Source: Scleromitrula shiraiana (taxonomy: Eukaryota > Ascomycota > Leotiomycetes > Helotiales > Sclerotiniaceae). Taken from it: 64,000 nt of DNA. The notes under the pieces were generated by a model. That model saw only the letters and a list, made by a program, of their open reading frames with translations. It searched no databases and was not told the DNA's origin. Positions 34,353 through 45,186 of the stretch are shown here, one piece after another (position 1 is the stretch's first letter; each line of letters opens with the position of its first letter). Made by a program: the position numbers and the translations under genes. The stretch lies in the NCBI GenBank assembly GCA_028455995.1, contig JABELC010000013.1:620001-684000 (forward strand), written 5' to 3'.

Positions 34353-36198
34353 AATGAAAAGGTATCGCTCACTATGATACTGATATTTGCCAAGTCAAGA
34401 ATAAAGGGGTGAGCCTGCTGAGAGTTGTCTAAATTCTTGGAAGTCTTGAACTGACATTCAAGAGAGACAATTGCCAATGCTCGAGAGCTGCCATCGATAA
34501 TATGAATCAATTGGTCTTTGAAGATCCTTTGATCCGACATTGTCGTTCATAAGCCTTGCCACCGGCACTTGCTTAGTTTAGAACACTAGTGTGTGGCACT
34601 TCACTGCCGAATTCTATAAGTAGAAAAAGGCTAGCGATGAAGCTGCAATCAGCCATTCGGCAATACATATTTATTTACTATGTCTGCTGGTGGGTGCTAT
34701 TTCAAACACAGCAAGTCTGGTGGTCCAAGAGCTATGAACAGACTTATATAGACCACTACCAAGGTAATGAAGAGAATGGCTAATTGACCAACTGTAAATT
34801 TCCACACTTGAATTGGATGAAGCGTCTGATATCGAGCCCACCAGCACCCAGCCATTCTAACATAAAAGTAGATAGAATATCCCCAAACTTAACTGCTTCA
34901 CAAGCTCAATCAGTCAAGAATCAGGTACGCGTCAAGAAGACCCTAACCCTCCACGCAAGTCCGAGATCTAATCGTGCACAAACAAGATCTGGTCATGAAT
35001 TGCAACACAGATTCGGGAGAGGTTTCCGGAAATACCAGTGCAGATAATACAATGGACCAGCTCAATATTGTAAACATTGAGGCTGGTTTCAAGTAATCAT
35101 GCTGATCTAATCTATGGATACTTTTCATAAATCCCTCAATTTACTAGACTGAGGGAATTTCCATGACTTCAAGAAGAACTGAGAACTCGGCAATTGAGGA
35201 CTGTTCTTTTTAAGTTCCAAACAGAATTTTGATAGAGATCATAATAGAACGATGGTTCACTGCTGTCTGGTATTCAGATATCGTATTGTAATTGTCATTT
35301 TCATTTTCAACAATTGAAACATCTTCATGACATGAAGAAATGCAAACAGAAAAGACTGGAAGTTTTGGAAAGAATGGAACCTCGGCTCGAGGGCTAACAT
35401 GCTATCCCTAGACTAGCCCGATATTAGGGGAACTACAGTAATCCTGGAAATATCCATAGCTGCATTTCCCATCTAACTATTCCATCAAAAAATATCGAAG
35501 AATTTTTGGGAAATACAGATATCAGTCCGATCAATCCTCTCTAATACATCATGAAAATTCTGACTTGCAGAATTGAGCTGGACGCATGCATACAAGTGTT
35601 GTGTGGATCTTTGATGATTGAAGTTTCGATGAGATGAATGAATGGCTCTTTTTACGTTGTACTCGAGTTCTACTGCGTAAGCATTATTTTCCCTTATAGC
35701 TCTTATTCCAAATCTCAAATTATTGAAAATCATAAATATGATATCCTTTTTTTCTCGATATCTCCATACTTCGGGGATTTTAAAGGATGCGAATTCCTCT
35801 TGCTTGGCAAAATACACCTCTTCATGCAAGGTATACGGAGTTAGGGGTTTGCTGACAACCGTCCAATACCAATAGTGCTTTCAACGCCGTCATGCCTGGT
35901 GAACTGCAGTCTGCATGTCATCTATCTCCGTTTGTAAATATGAAAATATCGTTCAATTTCCGCCACGACGACGAGGTAAGCTGATATCAGGGCTGATGCC
36001 AAGGAAGTCTTTGGCCTGCAATGTATGCATACGAAGTTGGGTATATATAGCTATAGCTGAATATAGGTTCATGATGTAGAATAATATAAAGTTCAAGTTT
36101 TCTATTCCTTTCTACAAGAACACCATATCATATCCTTCTATCTTCTAGTTCTCAAGAGAATCTAAAGCTTCACAAGTACAAATTTCGCATCTCCAACC
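34353..36198. other. Intergenic, no gene seen
   Basis: 1.85 kb between divergent genes contains short frames only (largest 114 codons on the minus strand at 35829-35485, no domain). A TATATATAG box at 36042-36050 lies about 150 nt before the next ATG. Confidence 0.5.
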
Positions 36199-37553
36199 AT
36201 GTCCACCTTCTCCCGCACCAGCACCGGCATCTCCGTCGTCCAACACTTCTCCCCCCACCTCACCTCCAAAACCATCCTCATAACCGGTCCATCCGCCAAA
36301 AGCATTGGCGGCGAAACCGCGCTCTCCCTCGCCCATGCCTCCCCCTCCACCATCCTCCTAGCCGGACGATCCCTCCCCAAAATCAGCCCCGTCATAGAAG
36401 AAATCCGTTCTCTCAACCCCTCCATAACCGTCCAGTTCATCTCCCTCGATCTCTCCTCTCAAAAATCTATTCGCGAAGCCGCCGCAAAAATTAACACATT
36501 GGTTGATAAAATCGATATAGTGATTAATTGTGCGGGGATAATGGCATCGACTACTTATCAGACGACGGAAGAGGGGATTGAGTTGCAGTTTGGTTGTAAT
36601 CATATTGGGCATTTCCTACTGACGAATTTGATTATGGGGAAGATATTGGAGGCCGGGAAGGAGAGTGGTGTGGCCAGGATTATTAATGTTAGTAGTACGG
36701 GGTATGAATTGGGAGGTGTGAGATTTGATGATTGGAATTTTAATGTAAGTATTTCTTTCCTATGTGGTGCGTTTCATTTCCTTGAAGGGTAAGTATTGAG
36801 AAAGTTACTGAGACATGCAAATAGGATGGTAAAGAATATGAACCATGGTACGCATATGCACAGTCTAAAACAGGCAATGTTTTATTCTCCAGCGCATTAG
36901 CTAGAAAATTAAGATATAAAGGCGTACAATCTTTTGCTCTCCAGCCTGGAAGTAAGCATCTGCACTACATGGCAGCCATATTCCATTCCGAGATTTTACT
37001 ATAAGGAGAAAAACTAACACAAAAAACAGTGGTACTAGAATCCAATCTCTCCTCGCACGTCACACCAGACATGTGGACCTCAGCAGTAAAAATAGCATCA
37101 GAAACCTCCGGAGGTAAGAGCTCCATCCATATAATTATTCTATTCTCTCTCCTCTCCTCTCCAATCTCATCCTCATCCTCATCCCCATCCCCATCCCCAT
37201 CATAATCTCAATTCCAACCCCCAACCCAAACAAACAAACAAACAAACAACCCCACCAACCCCACCAACCCAGGTAAAACAACCGAGCTAGAACACCCAAA
37301 GACTCTCCAAGAAGGATGTTCAACCACCCTCGTAGCTGCTCTCGATCCATCTATTTCCGGTATATCCCCCCCTCTCCTCCCTCCCAACTAAAGTAGCTAA
37401 CCCTCCCCTCCCCATCCCACAGAACAAACCGGCGCCTTCCTCCAAGACTGCGTCATCCGTCCCGTCCCGCAAGCCCATGCCGTTGGTGCCGAGAACGAAG
37501 AGAGGTTATGGGCATTAAGTGAATGGTTGGTTGGGGAGAGGTTTGACATTTAG
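36199..37553 (+). CDS. Short-chain dehydrogenase/reductase (retinol dehydrogenase/WWOX-like)
   Basis: Five exons read 36199-36744, 36825-36951, 37030-37113, 37273-37359 and 37423-37553, for 324 aa. The cofactor loop TILITGPSAKSIGGETA is a longer variant of TGxxxGxG; LAGRS follows strand 2 and suggests NADP(H). INCAGIM is the NNAG motif, IINVSSTGY carries the catalytic Ser, and WYAYAQSKTGNV holds YxxxK, split from the first part by intron 1. The fold is the extended-loop SDR type common among fungal retinol dehydrogenase-like enzymes, often linked to secondary metabolism or detoxification. Substrate unknown. The last introns are short and pyrimidine-rich; intron 3 contains tandem CCCCAT and CAAA units. 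Start ATG follows an A-rich leader and a TATA box. Confidence 0.9.
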
Positions 37554-38156
37554 GTGGTGGTTTTGTGGGTGGGGGTGGGAGAGAAGAGGGAAGAGGGAAG
37601 AGATGGAGATGGAGGATGAAAATGGGGGGAGAAGAAAAGGAGAGGAAGGGAAATTAGACCGGTATGACTAATTGATTGTTTATTTTGATGTTTAGCGTTG
37701 TTGATCGATTGTATTTGTCCTACGATGATTTAATATACGATATATATTGGTTTGTTGAGTTATTATCGTTGTCATTGTCATTGCCATTATCATTCTCATT
37801 ATCATTGTCATTGATGTATATAGGTTGCATACCTAGCTATTGATATTGATATTGATATTGATATTGATATTGATATTGATATTGATATTGATATTGATAT
37901 TGATATTGATATTGATATTGATATTGATATTGATATTGATATTGATATTGATATTGATATTGATATTGATATTGATATGGGATCTAACTTACTTTTCTCA
38001 TTAAATTGAATATATGAACTTATATTATAGAGTGAGGTATCTATCTAATACTGATCTAAGCTCAATGTAATGCAATGCAATGCACTTTATACACGCAAAT
38101 GCCCAATCCGTCTCATCTACTTTTATCCCATAACCTCATAAAACAACATAAAAACC
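37554..38156. other. Convergent intergenic region with a long hexamer repeat
   Basis: 603 bp between the SDR (+) and the next gene (-). The first 100 bp are strongly G-rich on the plus strand, and a 140-bp hexanucleotide repeat occupies the middle. No gene. Confidence 0.7.
37838..37978. repeat. (ATTGAT)n hexanucleotide array
   Basis: About 23 perfect tandem units of a 6-mer, preceded by degenerate CATTATCATTGT units. Perfect over about 140 bp, so probably length-variable between strains. Confidence 0.95.
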
Positions 38157-39749
38157 CTATAAGAATCGCCAAATAGCTCCCGCAGAAGGGGTATCATCAT
38201 CATCGTCGTCGTCATCATCGTTGTAATCGTTACCATAATCACCATCACCATCCCCATCATCCACCAGCCTCCCATTAACACTCATAATCCACCTCCTCTC
38301 ACAGTCCAACGCCTCCGTCTCTAACCTTCCCATCGCATCCAACTCCGTCACCATTCCCTCGGCCAGTTTGCTCATCCCCCCAATTACATCCTTAACGGTT
38401 GATTCCCCCTCTCCTTCTAAAATACCCAAGCCCTTCAAATCCTCTCTCCATCCCAAACATTTCCGTCTCAATACCCCCCATTCATCTTTCCACTCCGTAG
38501 ATAACCCCTCTAAGAATATAATCTCCTCATCCTCATCTAACATCTTCCCCTCCTCTTCCCTCTCCCTCAATATCTCCTCACAATGCTCAACCCATTTTTC
38601 AAATCTCCTCACCAATCGTGTATATTTTCCTCCCGGCGCAGAAAGATTCCAAAGCCCATTAATCACACTCGAAAGAACCTGAATCTTTTCCTCGATTCCC
38701 CATCCCGGCGTATCATCCCCATTCCCCATATCCGTATCAAGATCCTGCCACTCCTTCAAAGCAACCGCATTAATCCTCCCATTCCTCTCCATCTCCGCCC
38801 TAACGACCCCTTCATGTTTCCTCACCACCTCCTCGAACCTCCCGCCCAGTTTCTTCTTGGCGCTAGCTTTCCACTCCGAAAACACGACATCGGCATCCCG
38901 ATGCAGGAGATGCAGTTGCAGGAGTTCGTTTTGCAGTTTGAATGTTTCGGCCGAGATGGCTATATTGGAGGGGAGACGGCTGGGAGTCGGTGGAATGAGG
39001 AAGGCTGCGGGGTGGGGTTTTGGACCGAGGTTCTTGGCGGGGGTGAAATGTTGTTGGTGCGTTGAGAAGGCGGGTTTATTGGTATTGGTGTTGGTGCTTG
39101 TGATGCTGCTGGGACGTGTTGATTCCGCGTAGAGGGATTGAGGACGGGCTCGGACGGGGGCATCCTGGGGGCGACTTCGAAGGGTAACTTCTGATCGTTG
39201 GGAGGTTTGACTAGGTGGTCTTTGGTGGAGGGGTCGTTGTGAGGAGGATTGACTTGGTGGTCGGGTGGTGGCGGAGGTATTGGGTGGAAGGGTCGAGGAT
39301 GATCTTGTTCGGGTATGTGAAGGGCGTGTGATTGTAGATGGGTTATTGTTGTTGAGATTGCTTCGATTTAAAGCTGTAATAGGTGGTCTTGACCGATCTT
39401 TCATCGGTTCGGAAGTTGTAGTGGACGATGGATTCTTAACGGAACCTGATCTGGCAAGTCCACTTGTAGGTTGTTTAATTGTATTTGCCCTAGGGGGAGG
39501 GAGACGTGTGGAAGAAGTAACATTGCTTGTACTCAATGGTCTTGATGATGTTGATGATGTTGATCCTGTTGATCCTGTTGATATAGTCTTACTTCTTGGC
39601 TTGATAGTAGGTAAACGACTCGGAGATGCATTGCTGGAAATTTCGGTAGATGAAGAAGCCACAGAAGATTTTTCGGTTCGAATTGGATTAGATCTCTCTA
39701 ATGGTTTCCGAATTGATCTTGTTCTTGATGGTAAGGTAGACATGGACAT
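38157..39749 (-). CDS. Uncharacterised fungal protein, disordered N-terminus and helical C-terminus
   Basis: A single-exon frame of 530 codons starts at ATG 39749 (MSMSTLPSRTRSIRKP). Residues 1-250 are Ser/Thr/Arg/Pro-rich and basic, with repeated RPPSQ and TST units, and look disordered. Residues 255-500 are charged and helical, opening with the conserved-looking SNIAISAETFKLQNELLQLH, then WKASAKKKLGGRFEEVVRKHEG, and continuing with W-rich helices (SSVINGLWNLSAPGGKYTRL, WGVLRRKCLGW). The end is an acidic run of D (DYNDDDDDDDDD) and AIWRFL. The layout (basic disordered head, coiled helical tail) is seen in microtubule or spindle-associated proteins, but I do not recognise the family. Codon composition on the coding strand flips from C-rich to G-rich near 38880. 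Confidence 0.8.
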   Translation of the reverse strand: MSMSTLPSRTRSIRKPLERSNPIRTEKSSVASSSTEISSNASPSRLPTIKPRSKTISTGSTGSTSSTSSRPLSTSNVTSSTRLPPPRANTIKQPTSGLARSGSVKNPSSTTTSEPMKDRSRPPITALNRSNLNNNNPSTITRPSHTRTRSSSTLPPNTSATTRPPSQSSSQRPLHQRPPSQTSQRSEVTLRSRPQDAPVRARPQSLYAESTRPSSITSTNTNTNKPAFSTHQQHFTPAKNLGPKPHPAAFLIPPTPSRLPSNIAISAETFKLQNELLQLHLLHRDADVVFSEWKASAKKKLGGRFEEVVRKHEGVVRAEMERNGRINAVALKEWQDLDTDMGNGDDTPGWGIEEKIQVLSSVINGLWNLSAPGGKYTRLVRRFEKWVEHCEEILREREEEGKMLDEDEEIIFLEGLSTEWKDEWGVLRRKCLGWREDLKGLGILEGEGESTVKDVIGGMSKLAEGMVTELDAMGRLETEALDCERRWIMSVNGRLVDDGDGDGDYGNDYNDDDDDDDDDTPSAGAIWRFL

Positions 39750-40314
39750 AGTTAGTTGAGGACAATTTACAATGCCTATGATCAGTATAATTTTTGTTGA
39801 TAAATTGGAGATTTATTACTCGAGTAGATAGAACTAGATGATCAGAATGAGATTGTATTGTTTATTGATAGGGTGTGATTGACACACCGAGGGAACCACT
39901 ATAATTTTAGTGTGGCACCAGTAAATGGTACCTGAAATAATAATAAAAATAAGCTCGAGTGCTGTCACAGCTGCATATAGTTCTAATTGGGGAACTTGCC
40001 GTCTTGCCGTCTTACAGGCTTACGGTATCATGGTATCACGGTATCACGGTATCACCATATCACCATATCACCGTATCACCTTATCCTATTGTAATCAGAT
40101 ATGAATCCAGGGGTAGTCATCGATAGGCAATAGGTTTTAAGGACATTTTCATTCATCACTTCCAACTTGAAGTACAGGTATTCGAGTATTCAAATGTTGT
40201 TTTAATTTATTTAATACTGAACACGATAGAACTAACCTTCAATTTATTCTTTGATTTATAGGATTTGTTATGTTTAGTCTCTCTAGATCTTAATAGATTT
40301 ATTATTACAATATC

Positions 40315-40429
<115 letters not shown>

Positions 40430-40799
40430 CAATCCAAGTTTCATATTATTCATGAATTTCTCTTCTAAATGATATATATTTTTCATTTATTACTCAAGTA
40501 CGTACATGAAAGCAAAAGCAATGAAGCTTCGCCCATTTCCAAGGACCCACCAAGTTTCGAAGTTAGATTCAGCCTGGTGGAGAGGAAATTCATGGGTATT
40601 AGGAATGTGGGTAAATTAAGAGCCCTATGAACTTAATTATCTTATAGTACTCAAGTATTGTATAGGTAGAAGAACTATTACCTCACCCAGATGAAAGGGG
40701 TACATGTAAAGGATTAATAAACTACTAAACTACTAAACTACTAATAAATAACTTTACTACATCAGCTCGAGATCAGCTACTACTAATAAATTAGTTTAG

Positions 40800-40891
40800 T
40801 ATATAATAGATAATATAGTAGATAATATAGTAGATAATATAATAGATAATATAATAGATAATATAGTAGATAATATAATAGATAATATAGT
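40800..40891. repeat. 12-bp AT-rich tandem repeat
   Basis: Units of the type GATAATATAGTA and GATAATATAATA repeated about seven times with one variable position (AGTA/AATA). Confidence 0.85.
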
Positions 40892-41382
40892 TACACAATA
40901 ACCTTGTCATGTCTCCACAAAGACAACTACAATTATGTATCAGCCCAACTTTCTAACATCATCGCCGACTCCTCTCTTCTCTCTCTTCTCTATCTTCTCT
41001 CCTCTCTCCTCTCTCCTTTCTCTATCAAATTCGAATGAATGTTCCCGGAGATTGAATTCACCTGCCCAGTGTGTATCTACCTATCTACCTATCTACCTAT
41101 CTACTAATAAATTTGGGAACCCCCTCACCAAGCTTTTAATATTAATCATGTCGTGAAACATATCAACTTCTAAGTGTAGATGAACAATTTGATATTGGCA
41201 TGGATATTGGCATTGATATTGATATTGGCATTGATTGACATTATGCTATGGATATGAATATACTCCAAACGCCATTTTCGAAAGCTGACCTGAGTCTTAA
41301 CTCTTGGGTTTCTCGATTCTCTAATGTATGACTTCATAGATTTCTTGGGTCGTTTTATTACTTCCTATTATATCATAATCCA

Positions 41383-41385
41383 ATG

Positions 41386-41424
<39 letters not shown>
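41383..41424. repeat. (TATC)n microsatellite
   Basis: About ten perfect units. Confidence 0.92.
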
Positions 41425-41551
41425 GTATTCATAAATATATATTAATGGATGAGATGAAAAAAGATTGGAGAGAGTGCCGGAGAAGGGGAAATGTAGAAAT
41501 GTAAAAGAGGGGAATCTCAAATTAATCCCTTCTCTTTTTTTTCCTTCTTTT

Positions 41552-41598
41552 TTCTTCTTCTTCTTCTTCTTCTTCTTTTTCTTTTTCTTTTTCTTCCT
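41552..41598. repeat. (TTC)n and TTTTTC pyrimidine repeat
   Basis: About eight TTC units followed by T-rich hexamers, within a long pyrimidine stretch that may mark the promoter of the gene at 42064. Confidence 0.8.
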
Positions 41599-42063
41599 TT
41601 TTATTTCTTAATAAATAATTTGCATGAAAAAATGAAATATTTCCAAGATTAATTGAACAAGTTTATTAACTCTTACTTTTTCATTTATTTCCTTGCGAAA
41701 ATCTATTTCAAGTTTTCAACAGCCGTCGTTTGACAATTTCAAGGGATCCCTAGTCGATGACCTTGTTTTATTTATATATTTTCTACCGAACCTGAACTTT
41801 TTTGAAATCAACTAGAACTACCTCAAACTACCTACCTAGTCATTTTGTGGACCATCAAATTCTCGTGAAGGTAACGGAGTTGTATATATATTTATATATA
41901 TATATATACACATATATATAAATGTATCTATATGTAATTCATCTCTTTTCCATATTGTTTTATTGAACGATATTTGTCTAGATATATATTCTAGAAAAAC
42001 AAAAAAAAAAGAACGAGAAGAAGAGGAAACAGAAAAATAAACAGAAGCAGAAGAAGAGATTCA

Positions 42064-43983
42064 ATGATGGCTTCAACAATTACTACAATCAGTTCACCAA
42101 ACCAAATTCATTCAAGATTTTCAAAAGTTCTTCCTGATGCACCAGAATCAGGAAAAGATGAATTCATGAGAATACAACAAACAATCATGACAAGAACATT
42201 ACCTTCTTTAACTGGGAGACCAGAAAGAAAACCTTCAAAACCTATGACAATTCCACGTCGAGCAGTTGGAAGTATTTCTAGAGCATCAAAGAAACCTTCG
42301 ATATCAAGTATTTCATCGTCGAATTATTCCGATGCACTTTCTCGATCTTCATCAGGAAATAGCGATTCTATCCAAGAATCACTCAGTCAAGTTGATTCTC
42401 GAAAGACTCCACCACCAATACCAGAAAAGGATGATCAATTTCAAGGACATCCAGTCACCCTAAACAGAAATTCGGGAAATAAAAATTCGGCGAGTCCAAA
42501 ATCGATATCAAGTTTACGGTCATCTCCTGGACAAGAAATATGGAGACGGAGATCTTTGAAAAGTAAAAAGGGCATTGAGTTTCCTGATTTGAAACTTCAA
42601 AAAAGTAACGGATCAACCGCAAGTCCACCTTCCCAAACCGTCTTACCACCACCAGATCGTTCTCTCTCAGATCTACCTTCCCAACCACCTCGAGGCAGAA
42701 GACTTTCGGATCGAGAACGAGGTCCCATTCCAGCTCGTGAAGCACCTCAACCACCCGTTCCCGTTACTCAAATGGGAGCAAAAGGTTCGAAACTGAAGAA
42801 TACCGGAAAACGGAAAACCTCAGTCTCGGAATCAGTTGATGATAATACTACTGGCAAAAATGGTGGAAATGATAATGGTCAACAGTCGTTCAATAGAGAT
42901 AGCAACGCAGCAACCTCACCTTTCTCGCCCATCAAGCGATTACCAACCCCCGAGTATCTAAAATCAGATAATCAACATCAGCATCCACCCTCCACACCAC
43001 AAGTCCTCTCACCAAACACCCCTCAAGAAACACCACCCCAACTTCCTCTCAAATCCGCCGCTCGTCAGCCATCTATTAGAAACATCCGCGAAGATCGTTC
43101 AAAATCATCACAAGAGGAATCACCTTTCATATCCAATATCCTCTCCACAGCGCACTCTCGCGATCCCTCCGAGACCTTAACCATCACCTCTCCTCCCAAC
43201 GAAGTCCGCTCTCCCCAACCTCAAAACTTCCACGCTACACAATCTATACTCAATCCTCCTGTCAACAATGGAATCGGTAACGGTAACGGTACTAATACCG
43301 CGTCAAAAATAAAAGAAGCTTCCGCATCCGAAGCAAACTCGACTATAACAACTATAACCAATACAACCACCACACCCACAAGTAGCAGCTACCCTCAATC
43401 CCGACGTGCATCCTCTCACACCACCACTTCCCACTCTCATTCCCACTCTCACTCACACTCACACTCCTCCCCCCAATCCCACACCTTCTTCCCCCTCCTC
43501 TCACACTACCACCCCTCCTCACCCACCTACTCAATCCCATCCCCATCAACCATCCTCCCCGCCCCCCCAATAACACCCCTTCACTTAAACTGCCACACGA
43601 ATCATAAATTTATGCGCCGCTCCCGGAACGATATCAATCCGCTGACGTGTCAGACGTGTAGCGTGGCGGATGAGAGGATTAGGTGGAAGTGCACGTGGTG
43701 TTGTTTGAGGATTTGTGGGGATTGTATGAGGGGGTTGGCGGGAAGGGGCAAAGATTTAGGGTTATTGTTGAGGGGGCTAGAGGAAGCGGAAGCGGAAGCG
43801 GAAGCCGGGGAGGAAGAAGGGCAAAAGGAGGGGGAAGTTCGGGAAGGGAAGGAAGAGATGGAGAATGAAAAGAATGAGAGGGGTGTAGGTGGTGGGGATG
43901 GAGTCGATGAAATAGCTATGGATATGAACCAGGGGAGGAAAGAAGATGGCAATGTAGATGTTGTGTCTATAAGTGGGCAGTAG
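42064..43983 (+). CDS. Uncharacterised fungal protein with a C-terminal Cys/His cluster
   Basis: A single-exon frame of 639 codons. The first 500 residues are disordered, Ser/Pro/Asn-rich, with polyproline motifs (RKTPPPIPEKDD) that could bind SH3 domains, and an SHSHSHSHS run. A compact segment at about residues 505-560 carries potential metal ligands: LNCHTNHKFMRRSRNDINP, then TCQTC, then RWKCTWCCLRICGDCM. Two CxxC pairs plus CC and CGDC suggest two zinc sites, similar in style to RING/FYVE-like treble clefs but not a family I can name. The tail is Glu/Gly-rich (EEAEAEAEAGEEEGQKEG). A second ATG follows immediately, so the start may be one codon later. On the coding strand, composition flips from C-rich to G-rich at about 43615, exactly at the Cys cluster. 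Confidence 0.82.
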   Translation: MMASTITTISSPNQIHSRFSKVLPDAPESGKDEFMRIQQTIMTRTLPSLTGRPERKPSKPMTIPRRAVGSISRASKKPSISSISSSNYSDALSRSSSGNSDSIQESLSQVDSRKTPPPIPEKDDQFQGHPVTLNRNSGNKNSASPKSISSLRSSPGQEIWRRRSLKSKKGIEFPDLKLQKSNGSTASPPSQTVLPPPDRSLSDLPSQPPRGRRLSDRERGPIPAREAPQPPVPVTQMGAKGSKLKNTGKRKTSVSESVDDNTTGKNGGNDNGQQSFNRDSNAATSPFSPIKRLPTPEYLKSDNQHQHPPSTPQVLSPNTPQETPPQLPLKSAARQPSIRNIREDRSKSSQEESPFISNILSTAHSRDPSETLTITSPPNEVRSPQPQNFHATQSILNPPVNNGIGNGNGTNTASKIKEASASEANSTITTITNTTTTPTSSSYPQSRRASSHTTTSHSHSHSHSHSHSSPQSHTFFPLLSHYHPSSPTYSIPSPSTILPAPPITPLHLNCHTNHKFMRRSRNDINPLTCQTCSVADERIRWKCTWCCLRICGDCMRGLAGRGKDLGLLLRGLEEAEAEAEAGEEEGQKEGEVREGKEEMENEKNERGVGGGDGVDEIAMDMNQGRKEDGNVDVVSISGQ

Positions 43984-44275
43984 ATTGTATATATATACTG
44001 ATGTATTGAACTTTGCATATTTTTTCTCTTCTCTCCTCTCCTCTTTTCTTTTTCCTCCTCTTGTTTCTTTCCTTCTTTGTTTCTTTGGTTTGTTCGTTTG
44101 TCCGTCCCATTATTTTCATTTGTTGTTTTTTTTTTCGTCTGTCGTCCTATTTCGATATATATATATATATATATATACATACATACATAGTACATACATT
44201 GCAGGAGTTCATCGTCCTTGGATGGGATGGGATGGGATGGGTGGGATTAAATTGCATAGACGAACGCACCGACGC

Positions 44276-44332
44276 CCATCCATCCATCCATCCCTCCCTC
44301 CATCCATCCATCCATCCATCCATCTATCCATC
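44276..44332. repeat. (CCAT)n microsatellite
   Basis: Interrupted CCAT units, about 13 copies, with two CCCT variants. Confidence 0.88.
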
Positions 44333-44387
44333 CAGCTGGCTCCATTAGCACCGACACCGAAGTCAACGAAGTAGAAAGAAGCAGAGC

Positions 44388-44478
44388 CTCTTTTCCCTTT
44401 TCCTTCCCTTTTCCTTCCCTTTTCCTTCCTTTTTCCTTCCCTTTTCCTTCCCTTTTCCTTCCCTTTTCCTTCCTTTTT
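44388..44478. repeat. 10-bp minisatellite (CCCTTTTCCTT-type)
   Basis: About nine copies of a near-perfect pyrimidine decamer TTTTCCTTCC, with minor C/T variants. Confidence 0.9.
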
Positions 44479-45025
44479 TCTTCCTTTTTTTCTTCCATAC
44501 TACATTATATATCCCCATCCCCATTGTATATCTCCAAACGGGAAAAAATAGATAGGAAGGATACAACAAAGACAAAGACATATATCGATTGATGGGTATG
44601 GCTGGCTGGCTGACTGGCTGGCTGGCTGTAGGGGCTGGAATGGGTAGGAATGGGTAGGATATAGTATAGCAATGGCTGGGAAAAGTAGGGGAAAAGTAGG
44701 GGAAAGGGGGGGCATTTGTATATAGAGAGATGGATGGAAAGTTGGCTGGTTACATGGCATGGTATGGTATCATTAGCAGGCATGAATGAGGTGGTGTGAA
44801 TGAGGTGGTATGAGGATGTAAATAGATAGATGTTATATTATATTATATTATACCCTAATGTCTATATCTATATCTACATCTATATCTATATCTAATCTAT
44901 CCTAAGAACAGAGCAATTTCAAACCCAAGCTAGAATTCAAGCCCATGTAAATAAAGTAAGTGTTTCGTTCAACTTTGATTGATATGATGGTGTTGATTCG
45001 ATTTGATCATTTCATATACTAGTAT

Positions 45026-45186
45026 TGTTTATATGACTCCGGGGGTATGGAACTATACAATTACAGTATCAATTAATATTGTATTATTTTATTTAAAGAG
45101 TTTAAGAAAGATGTTATACACTATTGAGAATATATATTTCCTTAACGAATACGTGATATAAAATTATATGTTTGACTATATAGATA
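45026..45186. repeat. Left LTR (161 bp)
   Basis: Begins TGTTTATATGACTCC and ends ACTATATAGATA. Less eroded than the right copy in its first 50 bp (still contains CCGGGGG), more eroded near its end. Confidence 0.85.

Larger units (their letters stand above)
43984..45020. other. Intergenic with several tandem repeats
   Basis: About 1 kb between the preceding gene and the AT desert. It contains a pyrimidine-rich 3' region, an AT run at 44155-44177, CCAT and 10-mer arrays, and CTATAT repeats at 44855-44895. No gene-like frame. Confidence 0.65.

Noticed and set aside
34340..34540. 66-codon frame as an alternative first exon of the DHA1 gene
   Set aside because: Splicing it at the GTGAGC donor to the nearby TAG acceptor breaks phase and leads to a stop.
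34784..35047. 87-codon plus-strand frame
   Set aside because: No homology, no signal peptide, weak composition; a random frame in AT-moderate DNA.
37838..37978. CRISPR-like array
   Set aside because: Perfect tandem hexamers without spacers, in a fungal genome; a microsatellite.
43650..44195. 181-codon minus-strand frame
   Set aside because: It overlaps the Cys-rich gene antisense and an AT repeat; composition mirrors the sense strand.
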